Positions 28,395-38,844 of a DNA stretch of 64,000 nucleotides are shown piece by piece. A program made the translations under genes and the position numbers. Each line of letters begins with the position of its first letter. The first letter of the stretch is position 1. This stretch comes from Vibrio ichthyoenteri ATCC 700023 (GTDB lineage Bacteria > Pseudomonadota > Gammaproteobacteria > Enterobacterales > Vibrionaceae), in the NCBI RefSeq assembly GCF_000222605.1, contig NZ_AFWF01000202.1:1-64000 (forward strand), read 5' to 3'. The notes below the pieces were generated by a model. The model was given only the letters and a program-made list of their open reading frames with translations. It was not told where the DNA came from and searched no databases.

Positions 28395-30074
28395 ATGGCA
28401 TTTTCGCTTAAAAGCCGCAGCAAGTTGACACTGGTCACCATCATTCCATTGGTATTGATCACCACCTTGATTACGATGGTTTATTACTTCAATGGTTTAA
28501 AAAGCCTCGATAGTCAGCTGACAACTTATCGCCAAGAGCTTATCGAAGTAAAGAAAAGTGAACTGAAAGCGTTTCTGATGATGGGTGTGACGGCAATTAA
28601 ACCGCTCTATGACACCGATGTTGATGGTCAAAATAAGCAGCAAGCCAAAGATATTCTTAAAGCGATGCGCTTTGAAAGTGATGGCTACTTTTTCGCTTAT
28701 GATTCACAAGGGATTAATACCTTACATGCCATTAAGCCAGAGCTTGAAGGCAAGAACCTTATGGGAATGAAAGACGAAAACGGCGTAGGCGTGATTTCAG
28801 GTTTGATTGATGCGTCTAAAAATGGCGATGGTTTCCTCTACTTCTCATGGCATAAACCAACAATTGACGCCCAAGCACCCAAGCTCGGTTATGCCGAGTA
28901 TCTCAATAAGTGGGATTGGGTGTTGGGAACCGGTATCTATATTGATGATATCGATCTTCAAGTCGCCGCTTATCGTGAATCACGCATGCAAGCACTCGAT
29001 ACGCAAACCTTTTCCGCCATCGTCTTATCCTTTATTAGCTTGTTGATTACTTGCGGCGTGATCAGCCTCGTCATTTCTCGTGGGGTGAAGCCGCTCCAGC
29101 ACATAGCTGAATCATTGAAAGATGTTGCGGCGGGAGAAGGTAACTTAGCGGCGCGTTTAAAAGTCGAAAGTCAGGATGAAGTTGGAGAAGTGGCGCAGGC
29201 TTTTAACGATTTTATGGATAAGCTCCACCCGCTTATTTCCGATATTCGTAGTAGTGCCGGTTCGGTACAAGCTGTAGCTGGGCAACTGGACGGGCAAACC
29301 AGCCAAGCAAGTGGACAAATGCAGCGCCACTGCTTAGAAACCGATAAAGTTGTGACTGCGGTAACCGAGATGAGTATGACGGCCAAAGAAGTGGCCAGTA
29401 ACACCAATGCCACTGCACAAGCGATAGATGACGCCAATGTTCAGATATCAGATGCCCAACAAGAAGTGAATCATGCGATTGAAGGCATTAATCAATTGGT
29501 TAATGACGTCAACCTCACATCAGAAGCTGTATCGGACTTAAGCGCGCAAACGGAGCAAATCACTAAGGTATTACAAGTGATTGGTGAAATTGCGGAGCAA
29601 ACGAACTTGTTGGCATTGAACGCTGCGATTGAAGCTGCACGTGCGGGAGAGCAAGGCCGTGGTTTTGCCGTGGTTGCTGATGAGGTGCGTTCACTGGCGA
29701 GCCGCACGCAAAATAGCACCCATGAGATTGGTGATATGTTGAAACTGCTACAAAGTGGCGTATCGCGCGCGGTGAGCACGATGGCGACCAGCCAACAACG
29801 TGGTGAGCAAACTGCGCAGGAGTCTAATCAAATCCAAGATACGTTGGCGGCGGTACAGTTTTCGGTATCCACTATTCGTGATATGGGGCTACAAACCGCG
29901 TCTGCGGCGGAAGAGCAAAGCGCAGTGGCGGAAGAGATTAATCGCAACCTGGTTGAGATTCAGCACATCGTTAATGAAATTAATCAAACTCTACAGCAGT
30001 CGGAGTCGATCAGTTCTCAATTGACCAGTTCGGGCGATGAGATGCATCGCTTGGTTGGGCATTTCAAACTTTGA
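28395..30074 (+). CDS. Methyl-accepting chemotaxis protein with periplasmic Cache-type sensor
   Basis: A 559-residue membrane chemoreceptor. TM1 is at about 14-34. A single Cache-like periplasmic sensor follows ([20 protein letters not shown], then [13 protein letters not shown]), resembling the sCache_2 sensors that bind small organic acids. TM2 is at about 206-227, then a HAMP domain ([20 protein letters not shown]) and a methyl-accepting coiled coil whose signalling tip is intact ([20 protein letters not shown]). No CheR/CheB-tethering pentapeptide ends the protein. It is a single gene with its own terminator, upstream of radC as in V. cholerae. The ligand is unknown. Confidence 0.93.
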   Translation: MAFSLKSRSKLTLVTIIPLVLITTLITMVYYFNGLKSLDSQLTTYRQELIEVKKSELKAFLMMGVTAIKPLYDTDVDGQNKQQAKDILKAMRFESDGYFFAYDSQGINTLHAIKPELEGKNLMGMKDENGVGVISGLIDASKNGDGFLYFSWHKPTIDAQAPKLGYAEYLNKWDWVLGTGIYIDDIDLQVAAYRESRMQALDTQTFSAIVLSFISLLITCGVISLVISRGVKPLQHIAESLKDVAAGEGNLAARLKVESQDEVGEVAQAFNDFMDKLHPLISDIRSSAGSVQAVAGQLDGQTSQASGQMQRHCLETDKVVTAVTEMSMTAKEVASNTNATAQAIDDANVQISDAQQEVNHAIEGINQLVNDVNLTSEAVSDLSAQTEQITKVLQVIGEIAEQTNLLALNAAIEAARAGEQGRGFAVVADEVRSLASRTQNSTHEIGDMLKLLQSGVSRAVSTMATSQQRGEQTAQESNQIQDTLAAVQFSVSTIRDMGLQTASAAEEQSAVAEEINRNLVEIQHIVNEINQTLQQSESISSQLTSSGDEMHRLVGHFKL

Positions 30075-30113
30075 TGACGCACGCAATTACATTGTTTCGT
30101 TATCTTTGATAGG

Positions 30114-30147
30114 AAAAGCGAAAGCCAATTACCGCTTTCGCTTTTTA
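30114..30147 (+). terminator. Terminator after the chemoreceptor gene
   Basis: GCGAAAGC and GCTTTCGC pair perfectly around CAATTACC, followed by TTTTTATTTT. Confidence 0.85.
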
Positions 30148-30195
30148 TTTTGTTCAATGACCACTCTGACACACAATTGAGAGTGGCTGAGCATC

Positions 30196-30870
30196 ATGCC
30201 GACAAAATGTTTACCCAATAACGTAATGCCGCGTGAAAAACTGCTTTCGCATGGCCCTGCTTCTTTAACGGATACCGAGTTGCTGGCGATTTTCCTCCGT
30301 ACCGGCACTCAAGGTATTAATGTGCTGGAGTTGGCGGATCGGCTACTACGTGAGTTTGGTTCGTTGCGAAGCTTGTTTGCCGCCTCAGAAGAGCAGTTTT
30401 GTACTCAAAAAGGATTGGGCAAAGCCAAGTATGTGCAACTGCAAGCAAGCTTGGAAATGAGTCAGCGCTATCTTAATGAGACGCTCAAGCGAGGCGATGC
30501 ACTGACCAGTCCGCAACAAACTAAGTTATTTTTGTCGAGTTTATTGCGTGATCGCCAACGAGAAGGCTTTTATGTTTTGTTCTTAGATAGCCAAAATAGG
30601 GTGATTCGCGGTGAATTGATGTTTGAAGGCACGATAGATTCCGCCTCGGTTTACCCCAGAGAGGTGGTAAAGCGCACCTTAGAGCATAATGCTGCGGCAT
30701 TGATTCTGGCGCACAACCATCCCTCAGGCGTGGCTGAACCCAGCCAATCGGATCGCCGCATTACCCGCCGATTAAGCGATGCATTGGCCTTAGTCGAGGT
30801 GCGAGTATTGGACCATTTTGTGGTGGGGGACGGTGAAGTGGTTTCTTTTGCGGAGCGCGGGTGGATATGA
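30196..30870 (+). CDS. radC: RadC-family JAB/MPN domain protein
   Basis: A 224-residue RadC. N-terminal helix-hairpin-helix region ([17 protein letters not shown] and [13 protein letters not shown]), then a JAB1/MPN metalloprotease-like domain with the JAMM residues His173, His175 and Asp186 in [14 protein letters not shown]. Its biochemical role is unsettled despite the name 'DNA repair protein'. Its place just upstream of rpmB-rpmG is conserved in Vibrio and E. coli. Confidence 0.95.
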   Translation: MPTKCLPNNVMPREKLLSHGPASLTDTELLAIFLRTGTQGINVLELADRLLREFGSLRSLFAASEEQFCTQKGLGKAKYVQLQASLEMSQRYLNETLKRGDALTSPQQTKLFLSSLLRDRQREGFYVLFLDSQNRVIRGELMFEGTIDSASVYPREVVKRTLEHNAAALILAHNHPSGVAEPSQSDRRITRRLSDALALVEVRVLDHFVVGDGEVVSFAERGWI

Positions 30871-30991
30871 ATCACAATTTTAGTTGTGAGTTTGGCTAAA
30901 TCTAAGTACAATCCATCGACATTTTTTAGACTAAATTCAGCTCTGCTTAAAAAAAGATCACAGAAATCTACAAAAAGGATCTGTTCGGGTA

Positions 30992-31020
30992 TTGAGCAAT
31001 GCTAACCAAGTTAGTATAAT
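30992..31020 (+). promoter_or_regulatory. Sigma-70 promoter for rpmB-rpmG
   Basis: TTGAGC at 30992-30997 and a perfect TATAAT at 31015-31020 are separated by exactly 17 bp, about 130 bp upstream of rpmB. A GCGCGACC stretch just after the -10 box fits the GC-rich discriminator of stringently controlled ribosomal genes. Confidence 0.8.
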
Positions 31021-31151
31021 GCGCGACCTTTGATAGCCTTGTATAGACTTTCTATAGCGGATCTAAACCTCTATCCTTCTGTTTAAGAAATAGAAGAGGT
31101 TCGGCCACCAAGGTTGATATCGAGCTGAAACGATTTTGGAGAAGACATTAT

Positions 31152-31388
31152 ATGTCACGAGTATGCCAAGTAACTGGTAAGCGTCCAGTAACGGGTAACA
31201 ACCGTTCACACGCACGAAATGCTACTAAGCGTCGTTTTCTGCCGAACCTACAAACTCATCGTTTCTGGGTAGAGAGCGAAAAACGTTTTGTTAAACTACG
31301 CCTTACTGCAAAAGGTATGCGCATTATTGATAAGAAAGGCATCGATGCTGTTCTTGTTGACATTCGTGCACGTGGCGAAAACGTTTAA
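31152..31388 (+). CDS. rpmB: Ribosomal protein L28
   Basis: A 78-residue L28 of the large subunit, identical in length to E. coli. It is very basic, with the family start [20 protein letters not shown] and the central [18 protein letters not shown] site lies 11 bases upstream. It is co-transcribed with rpmG, which starts 15 bp after its stop. Confidence 0.98.
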   Translation: MSRVCQVTGKRPVTGNNRSHARNATKRRFLPNLQTHRFWVESEKRFVKLRLTAKGMRIIDKKGIDAVLVDIRARGENV

Positions 31389-31402
31389 GAGGAAAATAGG
31401 CA

Positions 31403-31573
31403 ATGGCAAAGAAAGGCGTTCGTGAGAAAATTCGTCTAGTATCATCTGCTGGTACTGGTCACTTCTACACAACTGACAAGAACAAACGTAACATGCCTGG
31501 CAAATTTGAGATCAAGAAATTTGATCCAGTAGTTCGCCAACACGTTATGTACAAAGAAGGCAAAATCAAGTAA
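31403..31573 (+). CDS. rpmG: Ribosomal protein L33
   Basis: A short basic protein of 56 residues. It begins [15 protein letters not shown], continues [13 protein letters not shown] and ends YKEGKIK, as expected for proteobacterial L33 (55 in E. coli). The ATG at 31403 follows AAGAGGAAAATAGG. It lies in an operon with rpmB and is closed by a strong terminator. Confidence 0.98.
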   Translation: MAKKGVREKIRLVSSAGTGHFYTTDKNKRNMPGKFEIKKFDPVVRQHVMYKEGKIK

Positions 31574-31613
31574 TTGATTCTTCTTTGAAGCTTCTATAAG
31601 AAGTTTGAACGAT

Positions 31614-31644
31614 AAAACCCAGCTCTCGAGCTGGGTTTTTTATT
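31614..31644 (+). terminator. Terminator after rpmB-rpmG
   Basis: AACCCAGCTC and GAGCTGGGTT form a ten-pair stem with a TC loop, followed by TTTTTATTA. Confidence 0.95.
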
Positions 31645-31691
31645 ATAAGTACTAATTAATAAGCTCTAAGTAGTTATAAGGATGGGGTAGC

Positions 31692-33224
31692 ATGGGATGG
31701 TTAGTAAGTGGCTTAAAGCTGATAGCATTAATTTTGTTAGCTTGGATAATTAATGCCGCACTAGGCTATGAAACTAAGGTAGATAGTTTAATTTTACTAT
31801 CTATTACGGTCGCATGGATGAAAACGAACCGAGTCGGAGTTTGGTTGTTCGCCGCTCTGGTGCTCACGGCCACATTCTACATTCCAGTTTCATGGAATTA
31901 CGCACATCCAAATCTAACTATTGTTTCTTCCCTCATTGAAACTAACTCCTCAGAAGCATTAGAGTTCTTCAAAGATTTAGAAGTGAGCACACTGGCTATA
32001 GCTGCATTTTTTGCTGTGGTATCTTTTAGCTTGTTTCGATTTGTACCGAAAATCCAAGGTATGAAGACGTCGATATTTTTCTTTGTCTTGTTTTCATTCT
32101 TGTTGCTCGATAAGCCGGTTAGAACTATTGCTGATCGTAATATTGAAGATCACTATACTCAAGCTCTACTCTCTAATATGCGTTATGCGCCAGTACGTTT
32201 TTTCTATGACTGGTATGACTCTTATAACAAGTACCATCAATACAATGCACAGATCATGGCGCAAAGAGAAATTCCGTCATCTTGGGTGATAACCAATAAA
32301 CCGCAGCAAGCTAAAAATACCATCTTTGTTATTGGCGAAAGTGTTCGTAAAGACTATATGAATGCCTATGGTTTTTCGCTAGATAATACGCCATTTATGT
32401 CGACAGCAAAGGGTGAGCTTTGGCAGGACTTTCTTTCTCCTGGGCCGAATACATTTACTTCGGTAATGCGTTTCGTTACGTTGAACGATGGGGTTAATAT
32501 TGAGTTAAATAATAATATTAACACCTTAGCAAAGGCTGCTGATATTGAAACGTTCTGGATCTCAAATCAAGGGCGGATGGGCGAATTTGATACAGGGATT
32601 AGCGCAATAGCAAATTATGCTGATCATGTGTCATTTACTCGCAGCGGTAGTTTTAGAGATTCGAATATTTACGATTCGATACTACTGAAGAAGGTTGAGC
32701 AAGCTTTAGCGAGTAGCAGTAAATCGAAGCTGATCGTTGTGCACTTGATAGGATCGCATCCTCGGTTTTGTGATCGTGTAGAGGGGGAGGTGAAATTTGA
32801 CTTCAATGGCGACAAAATATCTTGTTATATTGAATCTATTAAACAGACGGATTCCCTTCTGGCTGAGATTGATGCCATGGCTCAGCAGCAAGCATCCCCA
32901 TATAGCTTGCTCTATGTTTCTGATCATGGTTTAGGCCATCGAGATAACGGACAAAATTTGCGTCATGACCCAGAAGTTAAGCAGTCTTATCAAGTTCCGC
33001 TGTTTATTACGGGGTCTTCTTTTGAATCAAGAGAGCTTGTTCAGTCGCCACGTAATGGTTTTGCATTAATCAAGGCGCTTTCTGAATTAATGGGTATTTC
33101 TAGTCAACAATTAGATGCGCTACCATCATTCTTCTCACCCTATAAAGATAAGCCGATAGTGAATAATGGTGAAGGAGAATTGATAAGCTTAGATGCATTG
33201 AAAGATGATTCTATTCATATGTAA
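31692..33224 (+). CDS. Phosphoethanolamine transferase (EptA/CptA-like sulfatase fold)
   Basis: A 510-residue inner-membrane enzyme expected to move phosphoethanolamine from phosphatidylethanolamine to lipid A or core sugars. Four to five N-terminal hydrophobic segments end near residue 140. The periplasmic alkaline-phosphatase-fold domain has the metal-site Glu216 in FVIGESVRKDYM, the probable nucleophile Thr256 in NTFTSVMRF, and VSDHGLGHRDNG with further metal ligands. The enzyme lacks a visible lipid A-specific signature, and its place next to the core locus makes a core sugar as likely a target as lipid A. AGGATGGGG precedes the start. A hairpin follows. Confidence 0.85.
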   Translation: MGWLVSGLKLIALILLAWIINAALGYETKVDSLILLSITVAWMKTNRVGVWLFAALVLTATFYIPVSWNYAHPNLTIVSSLIETNSSEALEFFKDLEVSTLAIAAFFAVVSFSLFRFVPKIQGMKTSIFFFVLFSFLLLDKPVRTIADRNIEDHYTQALLSNMRYAPVRFFYDWYDSYNKYHQYNAQIMAQREIPSSWVITNKPQQAKNTIFVIGESVRKDYMNAYGFSLDNTPFMSTAKGELWQDFLSPGPNTFTSVMRFVTLNDGVNIELNNNINTLAKAADIETFWISNQGRMGEFDTGISAIANYADHVSFTRSGSFRDSNIYDSILLKKVEQALASSSKSKLIVVHLIGSHPRFCDRVEGEVKFDFNGDKISCYIESIKQTDSLLAEIDAMAQQQASPYSLLYVSDHGLGHRDNGQNLRHDPEVKQSYQVPLFITGSSFESRELVQSPRNGFALIKALSELMGISSQQLDALPSFFSPYKDKPIVNNGEGELISLDALKDDSIHM

Positions 33225-33241
33225 CCTAAGTCGTTTTTTAC

Positions 33242-33274
33242 TTACGGTTTAGCTTTGCTAAGCCGTAATTATTT
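33242..33274 (+). terminator. Terminator-like hairpin after the phosphoethanolamine transferase
   Basis: TTACGGTTTAGC and GCTAAGCCGTAA pair (one G-U) around TTT, followed by TTATTT. Confidence 0.65.
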
Positions 33275-33303
33275 GGGATTAGCGTCTCATCACAGGAGGT
33301 AGC

Positions 33304-33804
33304 ATGTCCAAATTGACTCAGAGTCGACGTCGTTGGAATAACCGATTGATTTTTGGAGTCTTGGTTTTTATGTTAGTGCTAAATCTACCAACATTAATTA
33401 AGACTTATTTGTTAGATGACGTCATTGAGAGTGAGCATCCTTATCTGCTCAACCCTTACCAAGAATTGCAAGCTCTACATACCACGCAATGGTCATTAAC
33501 CAACGAGCAGGGTGGTTGGCAATTGAATCTGCCATCATCGATTTTGCCTCAAGAGTTCGCTCAGCGCTGGAAAACACTGGTTGGAACGGCGCTGACTAAC
33601 GAAAATTATCAATCTCTCAAGGCTAATTTAACGTCACCGCAGTCGATTGAAGTGTGGTACGTTGATCAAGAAGAACCACAAAGGATCACTTATTACCAGT
33701 TACCTCAGTTTTGGTTATTAAAGAACTGGCAAGACAAATGGATCGCTGTGACGGTTGAACCAAGCTATCTATTGCCGATTCATAATCCATCATCAGAGAA
33801 ATAA
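33304..33804 (+). CDS. Unknown single-pass inner-membrane protein upstream of mutM
   Basis: A 166-residue protein I do not recognise. Residues 1-14 are basic, residues 15-34 are one hydrophobic segment ([18 protein letters not shown]), and the rest should lie in the periplasm. The soluble part has no cysteines and is rich in Trp and Gln. Translation is well supported by AGGAGGT eight bases before the ATG. It ends 11 bp before mutM on the same strand, so it probably shares mutM's mRNA. The setting between LPS-modification and repair genes gives no firm hint of role. Confidence 0.8.
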   Translation: MSKLTQSRRRWNNRLIFGVLVFMLVLNLPTLIKTYLLDDVIESEHPYLLNPYQELQALHTTQWSLTNEQGGWQLNLPSSILPQEFAQRWKTLVGTALTNENYQSLKANLTSPQSIEVWYVDQEEPQRITYYQLPQFWLLKNWQDKWIAVTVEPSYLLPIHNPSSEK

Positions 33805-33815
33805 CGGAGAGAATT

Positions 33816-34622
33816 GTGCCTGAATTACCAGAAGTTGAAGTGAGTCGGATGGGTATTTCGCCGCATTTGGTCGGAGAAACGATTCGTAGTCTGACCTTTC
33901 GCACCCCAAAATTGCGTTGGGATATTCCTGTTGAACTGAAACAACTTGAAGGTCAGGTGATTCGCGATATTCGTCGCCGAGCAAAATATTTAATCATTGA
34001 AACTGATGCAGGTTGTGCGATTGTACATTTAGGTATGTCTGGCTCGCTACGGGTACTAGATGCGGAGTTTCCGCCGAGCAAACACGACCACGTTGATTTA
34101 CTGCTGACCAATGGTAAGTTACTGCGCTACAACGATCCGCGTCGCTTTGGCGCTTGGTTGTTTAGCCAAGATGGCCAACATGCCGTGCTGGGACACATGG
34201 GACCAGAGCCTCTGACGGATGAGTTTAATGGCGAATATATGCTGCAAAAAGCGTTGAATAAACGCGTTGCAGTAAAGCAGTTTATTATGGATAACAAAAT
34301 CGTAGTGGGTGTGGGAAATATCTATGCCAGTGAGTCTTTGTTTAGCGCCAAGGTTCATCCTACCCGCGCGGCAAGTAGCTTAACGCTTGTAGAGTGGCAG
34401 ACATTAGTTGCCGATATCAAACAGGTTTTGACCACCTCAATCAAACAAGGCGGTACAACCTTAAAAGATTTTGCTCAAGCCGACGGTAAACCGGGATACT
34501 TTGCACAAGAACTGCAAGTGTATGGCAAAGCTGGAGAGCCTTGTCCGAGTTGTGGTGAAGAGATAGAAGCACTAAAAATAGGTCAACGAAATACGTTTTT
34601 TTGCCCGCAATGTCAGCTGTGA
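33816..34622 (+). CDS. mutM: MutM (Fpg), formamidopyrimidine-DNA glycosylase
   Basis: MutM removes 8-oxoguanine and ring-opened purines and cuts the abasic site. The 268-residue protein has the obligatory N-terminal PELPEVE (Pro catalytic after Met removal), the H2TH region ([20 protein letters not shown]), and a C-terminal zinc finger with CPSCGEE and CPQCQ. Its start is GTG at 33816, fixed by the need for Pro at position 2. It is convergent with the GT90 gene 15 bp away and near coaD, as in V. cholerae and E. coli. Confidence 0.96.
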   Translation: MPELPEVEVSRMGISPHLVGETIRSLTFRTPKLRWDIPVELKQLEGQVIRDIRRRAKYLIIETDAGCAIVHLGMSGSLRVLDAEFPPSKHDHVDLLLTNGKLLRYNDPRRFGAWLFSQDGQHAVLGHMGPEPLTDEFNGEYMLQKALNKRVAVKQFIMDNKIVVGVGNIYASESLFSAKVHPTRAASSLTLVEWQTLVADIKQVLTTSIKQGGTTLKDFAQADGKPGYFAQELQVYGKAGEPCPSCGEEIEALKIGQRNTFFCPQCQL

Positions 34623-34637
34623 GATTGCTTAATATCG

Positions 34638-35579
34638 TTATTCTGGTATTTGCCCTGATTTTTGAAAGTATTTCTGTGCCACCAGAAGGGATATAAGGCG
34701 CTCACGTTTCGCATCTTTGAATTGAGCCACCCATTGCTGAGCATTTTGGATTATGGCCTCAGCTTCTTCAGGGTGTGAGAGGTAATAGTCCATCTTTTCA
34801 TCAAGATCGGAAAAGTCATCTTTGATTTCAACAAAATGCGTACCCGCTTGTAGTCGGCCTTCCATAAACCATGTTTCATAACGAAGTTTTGGTGTGAAGC
34901 ACAGCGAATTTGAGGACATGATCCATTTTAAATTGGTGGCGACATCCATTCCCTCAAGGCTGAGAATGAACTTATACTCAAGCTGCTCAGCAATGGTCAT
35001 GGTTTTTTTCACGTAGTTGAGTTGCCTTGGGTCACTATCTTTTATATCAACACGGCCAACATTACAGCGTGGATTAGCGCAGTGAGTGGCTAGTAATAAT
35101 CGTCGATTAGGCCTAAAACCTGTCCCACGCCATACCAGCATATCTTTCTTTTCACTGTAGGGTTTATCACTATCGATAAAGACATAGTGTCGAACAGCAT
35201 TCAGTTTCAACAATACTGAGTTTTGATTGTCACCTTCAATGGGACGACTTTTTAAAAAGCTGGGCTCTAAAGGGACATCGATGACATCCCCATTGACATA
35301 CTTAAATGCAAATCTTAGTGGGAAGCACTTAATGACTTTGAGTAAATCATAGTAGTAAGCGCTGCCACCTGTCTGTTTGAAGTTTTTAACTTTGACTAAA
35401 TCCACATCGCTTAACGTGAAGTCTGTATTGTATTTGCAGTAATAGTTAACGCGGTCATTTAAGTAAGATTGATTGAAGTTACCGCGTTGAGCGATGACTT
35501 TTACTCTAACAAATCGAAAAAAAGCTGCTGGTAGATGGGGCAGCAATCCATTCGATAAGTAGTATTTTAGTTTTTTCAT
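34638..35579 (-). CDS. GT90/CAP10-like glycosyltransferase of LPS synthesis
   Basis: A 313-residue protein of the CAP10-like (GT90) family, members of which add xylose or other sugars in fungal capsules and modify bacterial LPS. Visible features are the [15 protein letters not shown] block near residue 145, a basic-loop segment, and the nucleotide-binding-like [21 protein letters not shown] near 203-225. It ends with a helical tail. Its ATG overlaps the coaD stop by four bases, so it is the last gene of the core-glycosyltransferase operon. The donor sugar is not predictable. Confidence 0.82.
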   Translation of the reverse strand: MKKLKYYLSNGLLPHLPAAFFRFVRVKVIAQRGNFNQSYLNDRVNYYCKYNTDFTLSDVDLVKVKNFKQTGGSAYYYDLLKVIKCFPLRFAFKYVNGDVIDVPLEPSFLKSRPIEGDNQNSVLLKLNAVRHYVFIDSDKPYSEKKDMLVWRGTGFRPNRRLLLATHCANPRCNVGRVDIKDSDPRQLNYVKKTMTIAEQLEYKFILSLEGMDVATNLKWIMSSNSLCFTPKLRYETWFMEGRLQAGTHFVEIKDDFSDLDEKMDYYLSHPEEAEAIIQNAQQWVAQFKDAKRERLISLLVAQKYFQKSGQIPE

Positions 35580-36061
35580 ACTGATTCTAGTTTAGCTAAA
35601 ATGGCACTGTTTACTGAAATTGGCACAAATTGGGCAACATCGCCACCATGGGTCGCGACTTCTCGGACAATGGTCGAAGACAAGAAGGCAAACTCTTCCG
35701 CTGGGGTTAAAAATATGCTCTCTAATCCGGGCAGCAATTTTCGGTACATACTGGTTAGGCCAAATTCGTACTCAAAGTCCATTGTGGTGCGCAATCCACG
35801 AATCAGTACGTCACTTTGTTGTTCTTTAGCAAAATCAACCAATAGACCACTGAAGCCAATGACAGAGACATTGCTAAGGTGGGCACATGAGCTTTTAACC
35901 AGAGTAACTCGCTCTTCTAACGTAAACATGGTTTTCTTCGACGGGCTTGCTGCGACACCAATCGTGACGGAATCGAACATGCTGGCTGTTCGTTCAATCA
36001 AATTCAGGTGGCCATTAGTGATGGGGTCGAACGTACCTGGGTAGATGACATTTTTACTCAT
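35576..36061 (-). CDS. coaD: CoaD, phosphopantetheine adenylyltransferase
   Basis: CoaD makes dephospho-CoA from 4'-phosphopantetheine and ATP. The 161-residue protein has the TGHxH-like start [33 protein letters not shown], and the ISSTxVRE-type [14 protein letters not shown]. The start at 36061 follows the family; an in-frame ATG at 36100 is inside the upstream gene. It overlaps its neighbours on both sides (8 bp with the upstream GT2 gene, 4 bp with the GT90 gene). An essential housekeeping gene is thus translated inside an LPS operon, as kdtX-coaD pairs are in other gammaproteobacteria. Confidence 0.96.
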   Translation of the reverse strand: MSKNVIYPGTFDPITNGHLNLIERTASMFDSVTIGVAASPSKKTMFTLEERVTLVKSSCAHLSNVSVIGFSGLLVDFAKEQQSDVLIRGLRTTMDFEYEFGLTSMYRKLLPGLESIFLTPAEEFAFLSSTIVREVATHGGDVAQFVPISVNSAILAKLESV

Positions 36062-36854
36062 CGCATTGTCCTGTTGTAAATTGATCAACACCGTTCTCAC
36101 AACGAGTGAGGTTATTTTGGATGGTATTTTCTAGGATGGCATCATTCTCAGTTAACGAGGCGCGCGAATTTTCATTGTGGTAAAGGTGGTAACCTACGCC
36201 GGAGAATTTAAGATATAAGCGTTCTTTACCTGCATTGAGCATGCGATGAACGAATTCACTGTCTTCTCTACCCCAACCGACAAAGTCCTGATTGAAGCCA
36301 TTCACCTCGATCACATCCGCTCGCCAAAATGCCATGTTGCATCCTCGAGTCGCTTTGTCGTTATTGCGTACGTATGAGAATACTTTACTGAGTAGACGGT
36401 TGGTAATGCAGTTTTTACGGTTGCGAATACCCTTTGTGAAAATAGAGGGTACTAATCCGTGATGCATAATTTCTTGGCTGCAGGCTTCGTCTGTCAGAAC
36501 TCGGCCACCCTGAACAAAACGATTAGCCTGTGCGACTTGTTTGTGGGATTGAATGAAGGTAGGAGATAACACCATATCGCCATCGACCATGATCAGATAA
36601 TCACCACTCGCTTTTGCTATTGCTCTGTTACGACTCATCGCGAGTTGGAAGCCATTATCTTCGTGCCAACTGTGAATTAATGGAACGGGGAAGTCTGAGC
36701 TAAATTGGTCAATGAGCTGTTTTGTGTCATCGCGGGAACCATCATCAGCAACAATCACTTCATCAGGCATAACAGATTGGCGTTTAACACTCTCAAGTAC
36801 CGCTTTAAGGGCTTCTTTCCAATTATAAGTGGTAATAATTAAAGTGGTTTTCAT
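36054..36854 (-). CDS. GT2 glycosyltransferase with galactosyltransferase-type C-terminus
   Basis: A 266-residue GT-A enzyme. The nucleotide-sugar site is ADDGSRDDT near residue 36, the DxD-type metal site is VDGDM near 92, and [12 protein letters not shown] near 193 is typical of the Glyco_transf_7C module found in chondroitin polymerases and galactosyltransferases. No membrane segment is seen, so it should work at the cytoplasmic face on the growing core. ATGA overlaps join it to the upstream WaaE-like gene, and eight bases overlap with coaD. The sugar it transfers is unknown. Confidence 0.88.
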   Translation of the reverse strand: MKTTLIITTYNWKEALKAVLESVKRQSVMPDEVIVADDGSRDDTKQLIDQFSSDFPVPLIHSWHEDNGFQLAMSRNRAIAKASGDYLIMVDGDMVLSPTFIQSHKQVAQANRFVQGGRVLTDEACSQEIMHHGLVPSIFTKGIRNRKNCITNRLLSKVFSYVRNNDKATRGCNMAFWRADVIEVNGFNQDFVGWGREDSEFVHRMLNAGKERLYLKFSGVGYHLYHNENSRASLTENDAILENTIQNNLTRCENGVDQFTTGQCDE

Positions 36855-37618
36855 GACTTCTTAGCCTGTTCACGTAAGTAGAGATCGATGTATTTGACGA
36901 AGGTTGAGTGCATGCAAAGCCATGCGAGGATAAAGCCATGCTTACCATCTAAAAAACCACGCTTGATAATGTACATTTTTACAAAGCTGGCAAGGGCGTG
37001 AACAATCGCGGTCGTCAGGCCGGATTTTTTCTTTCCTTCGCGCTCATCTGTCCAAGCTTTTAGGTAGCCTGTGGTTTTATTGATGTAGTGATGTAAATGC
37101 TCATACGTGTAATGGTTTAAACGCCCATCCAGCTTAATGGTTTGGAAACCATCATCTTCGACTTTCTCATGCACTAGTGCGTCATTGTAATGGGTATATT
37201 CGGTGCGATATAAACGCACGATCCAGTCAGGCGACCAACCAGAGTGGTAAATGAATTTGCCAAATGCGGCGCTAAGACGATTTACTTTATAAAGAACATT
37301 GGGTTTGTTTGCTTCTACCGCAGCTAAGATACTGGCTTTTAATTCGGGTGTGACTTGTTCATCAGCATCAAGCCAAAGAACATAATCAGCAGTGACGTAT
37401 TGCTGGGCAAGTTGACGTTGCTTACCAAATCCCGGCCACTCCGAATTGGTATAGAATTTGTCGGTGTATTGTCGCGCAATTTCTTCGGTGCCATCTGTAC
37501 TGCCAGAATCGAGCAGGACGATCTCATCAACCCAACCTTTCACGGTATCTAGGCATGCTTGTAGGTGCTTTGCTTCATTTTTAACAATAAGAGCAACGGC
37601 TAAAGTTGGTTTAGACAA
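36851..37618 (-). CDS. waaE: WaaE/KdtX-like GT2 glucosyltransferase of the LPS core
   Basis: A 255-residue GT2 enzyme resembling WaaE/KdtX, which adds beta-1,4-glucose to heptose I of the inner core in Klebsiella, Serratia and Haemophilus-like cores. It begins [20 protein letters not shown] and has [12 protein letters not shown] near residue 37, LDADEQV near 83 and the family segment [13 protein letters not shown] near 137. Its position before coaD (kdtX-coaD) is a known pairing. The gene order and overlap make it the second gene of an operon beginning with the GT9 gene. Confidence 0.85.
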   Translation of the reverse strand: MSKPTLAVALIVKNEAKHLQACLDTVKGWVDEIVLLDSGSTDGTEEIARQYTDKFYTNSEWPGFGKQRQLAQQYVTADYVLWLDADEQVTPELKASILAAVEANKPNVLYKVNRLSAAFGKFIYHSGWSPDWIVRLYRTEYTHYNDALVHEKVEDDGFQTIKLDGRLNHYTYEHLHHYINKTTGYLKAWTDEREGKKKSGLTTAIVHALASFVKMYIIKRGFLDGKHGFILAWLCMHSTFVKYIDLYLREQAKKS

Positions 37619-37656
37619 GAAAGTCTTCCTTTTGAGTCAATTTGAGAACGCTAAGT

Positions 37657-38712
37657 TTACTGAGTTTGATGATGCAAATCTTCAACAACACGATCAAACA
37701 TTGTGATCACCTGAGCACTCATGATGCGATTCATCGCTTTTTCATCTTTTGCTCTGGTACGCCAATCTAAATCCACACTGTATTTACCCGTTTCATCAAA
37801 GATAACCTCTTCATAAACAGAAACGGTGTAATCTAGATATCGATAAGGGCCGACACGTTTAGGGTTATGGTGAGCATACAATCCAATAATAGGTGTTTGC
37901 ATTGCATTGGCCATGTGAGCAGGCCCTGTATCTGGCGCAATCACCATATCGACAATATCGATTAAAGCCAGCATTTGCATGATGCTGCTTTCTCCCACTA
38001 AATTAAGGCATGGTTCAGCAAGTAATGTTTGAATATCTTGCGCTAAATCGATTTCTACTTGAGCTGGGCTGCCCGCGAGAATAACGTTCCAGCCGAGTTG
38101 GCGAGCATGCTGAATTACTTCTACATAACCTTGAGCGTTCCAGTTTTTGTAAGCTTTACTTGCTCCGGGCACAACCAATAGATTCTGTTTTTTAAGGTTA
38201 ATATTTTGCTCTGCCCACTGTTTATCAGTTCTAGCGTAGCTTAGTGACCAATCAGGTTCATTTAGCTCTACACCAATTTGTGTCGCGAAGGCCATTAAGC
38301 CATCGACAACATGTAAGGATGATGGAGAGGTCACTTTGCAGTTGGTAAACAACGTTTGAAAGTCTTGGCTACGCTGTTTATCAAAACCGAGCTTATATTT
38401 GGCCTTAATACCAAGGGTAGCGATGCTGGCACGAATCGCATATTGCATGTGCAATAAGGCGTCGAACTCTCGGCCTTTCAGTTGTTGCCACAATTCTTTG
38501 TAGCCTTGCCAGCCGGCCTTTTTATCAAACACAATGATTTCAATGTTTGCTACTGCTGCCAGCAATTGCGCCTCAAGCTTGCCAGTGATCCAAGTTATTT
38601 GCGTGTTTGGCCATTGCTTTTGAATGGCTTGCACTGTCGCGATGGTATTACACACATCACCGATAGCAGAGAGGCGAAGTATGCATAGAGATTTAGGTGG
38701 AGCAGCGAACAT
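37657..38712 (-). CDS. GT9 heptosyltransferase-family protein
   Basis: A 351-residue GT-B enzyme of the ADP-heptose:LPS heptosyltransferase family, acting on the inner core at the cytoplasmic membrane. It has the N-terminal LRLSAIGDVCNTIATV, LLVVPGASKAYKNWNA near residue 180 and the donor-site motif VIAPDTGPAHMANAM near 267. WaaC (heptosyltransferase I) is not otherwise present in the window, so this may fill that role; a more peripheral heptosyltransferase is possible. It is divergent from dgkA and heads the five-gene operon ending with the GT90 gene. Confidence 0.85.
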   Translation of the reverse strand: MFAAPPKSLCILRLSAIGDVCNTIATVQAIQKQWPNTQITWITGKLEAQLLAAVANIEIIVFDKKAGWQGYKELWQQLKGREFDALLHMQYAIRASIATLGIKAKYKLGFDKQRSQDFQTLFTNCKVTSPSSLHVVDGLMAFATQIGVELNEPDWSLSYARTDKQWAEQNINLKKQNLLVVPGASKAYKNWNAQGYVEVIQHARQLGWNVILAGSPAQVEIDLAQDIQTLLAEPCLNLVGESSIMQMLALIDIVDMVIAPDTGPAHMANAMQTPIIGLYAHHNPKRVGPYRYLDYTVSVYEEVIFDETGKYSVDLDWRTRAKDEKAMNRIMSAQVITMFDRVVEDLHHQTQ

Positions 38713-38844
38713 ATTAAATGCCTGAAGAGTAAAGATACCGACTCGCTAGATTATGCAGATACCTAAGATAAATGTAAAATATCCAGCGTTGAGGGCTGAG
38801 GTACCATAAAGCCTTATCATAGATAACTTGAGTGAGACGATAGA

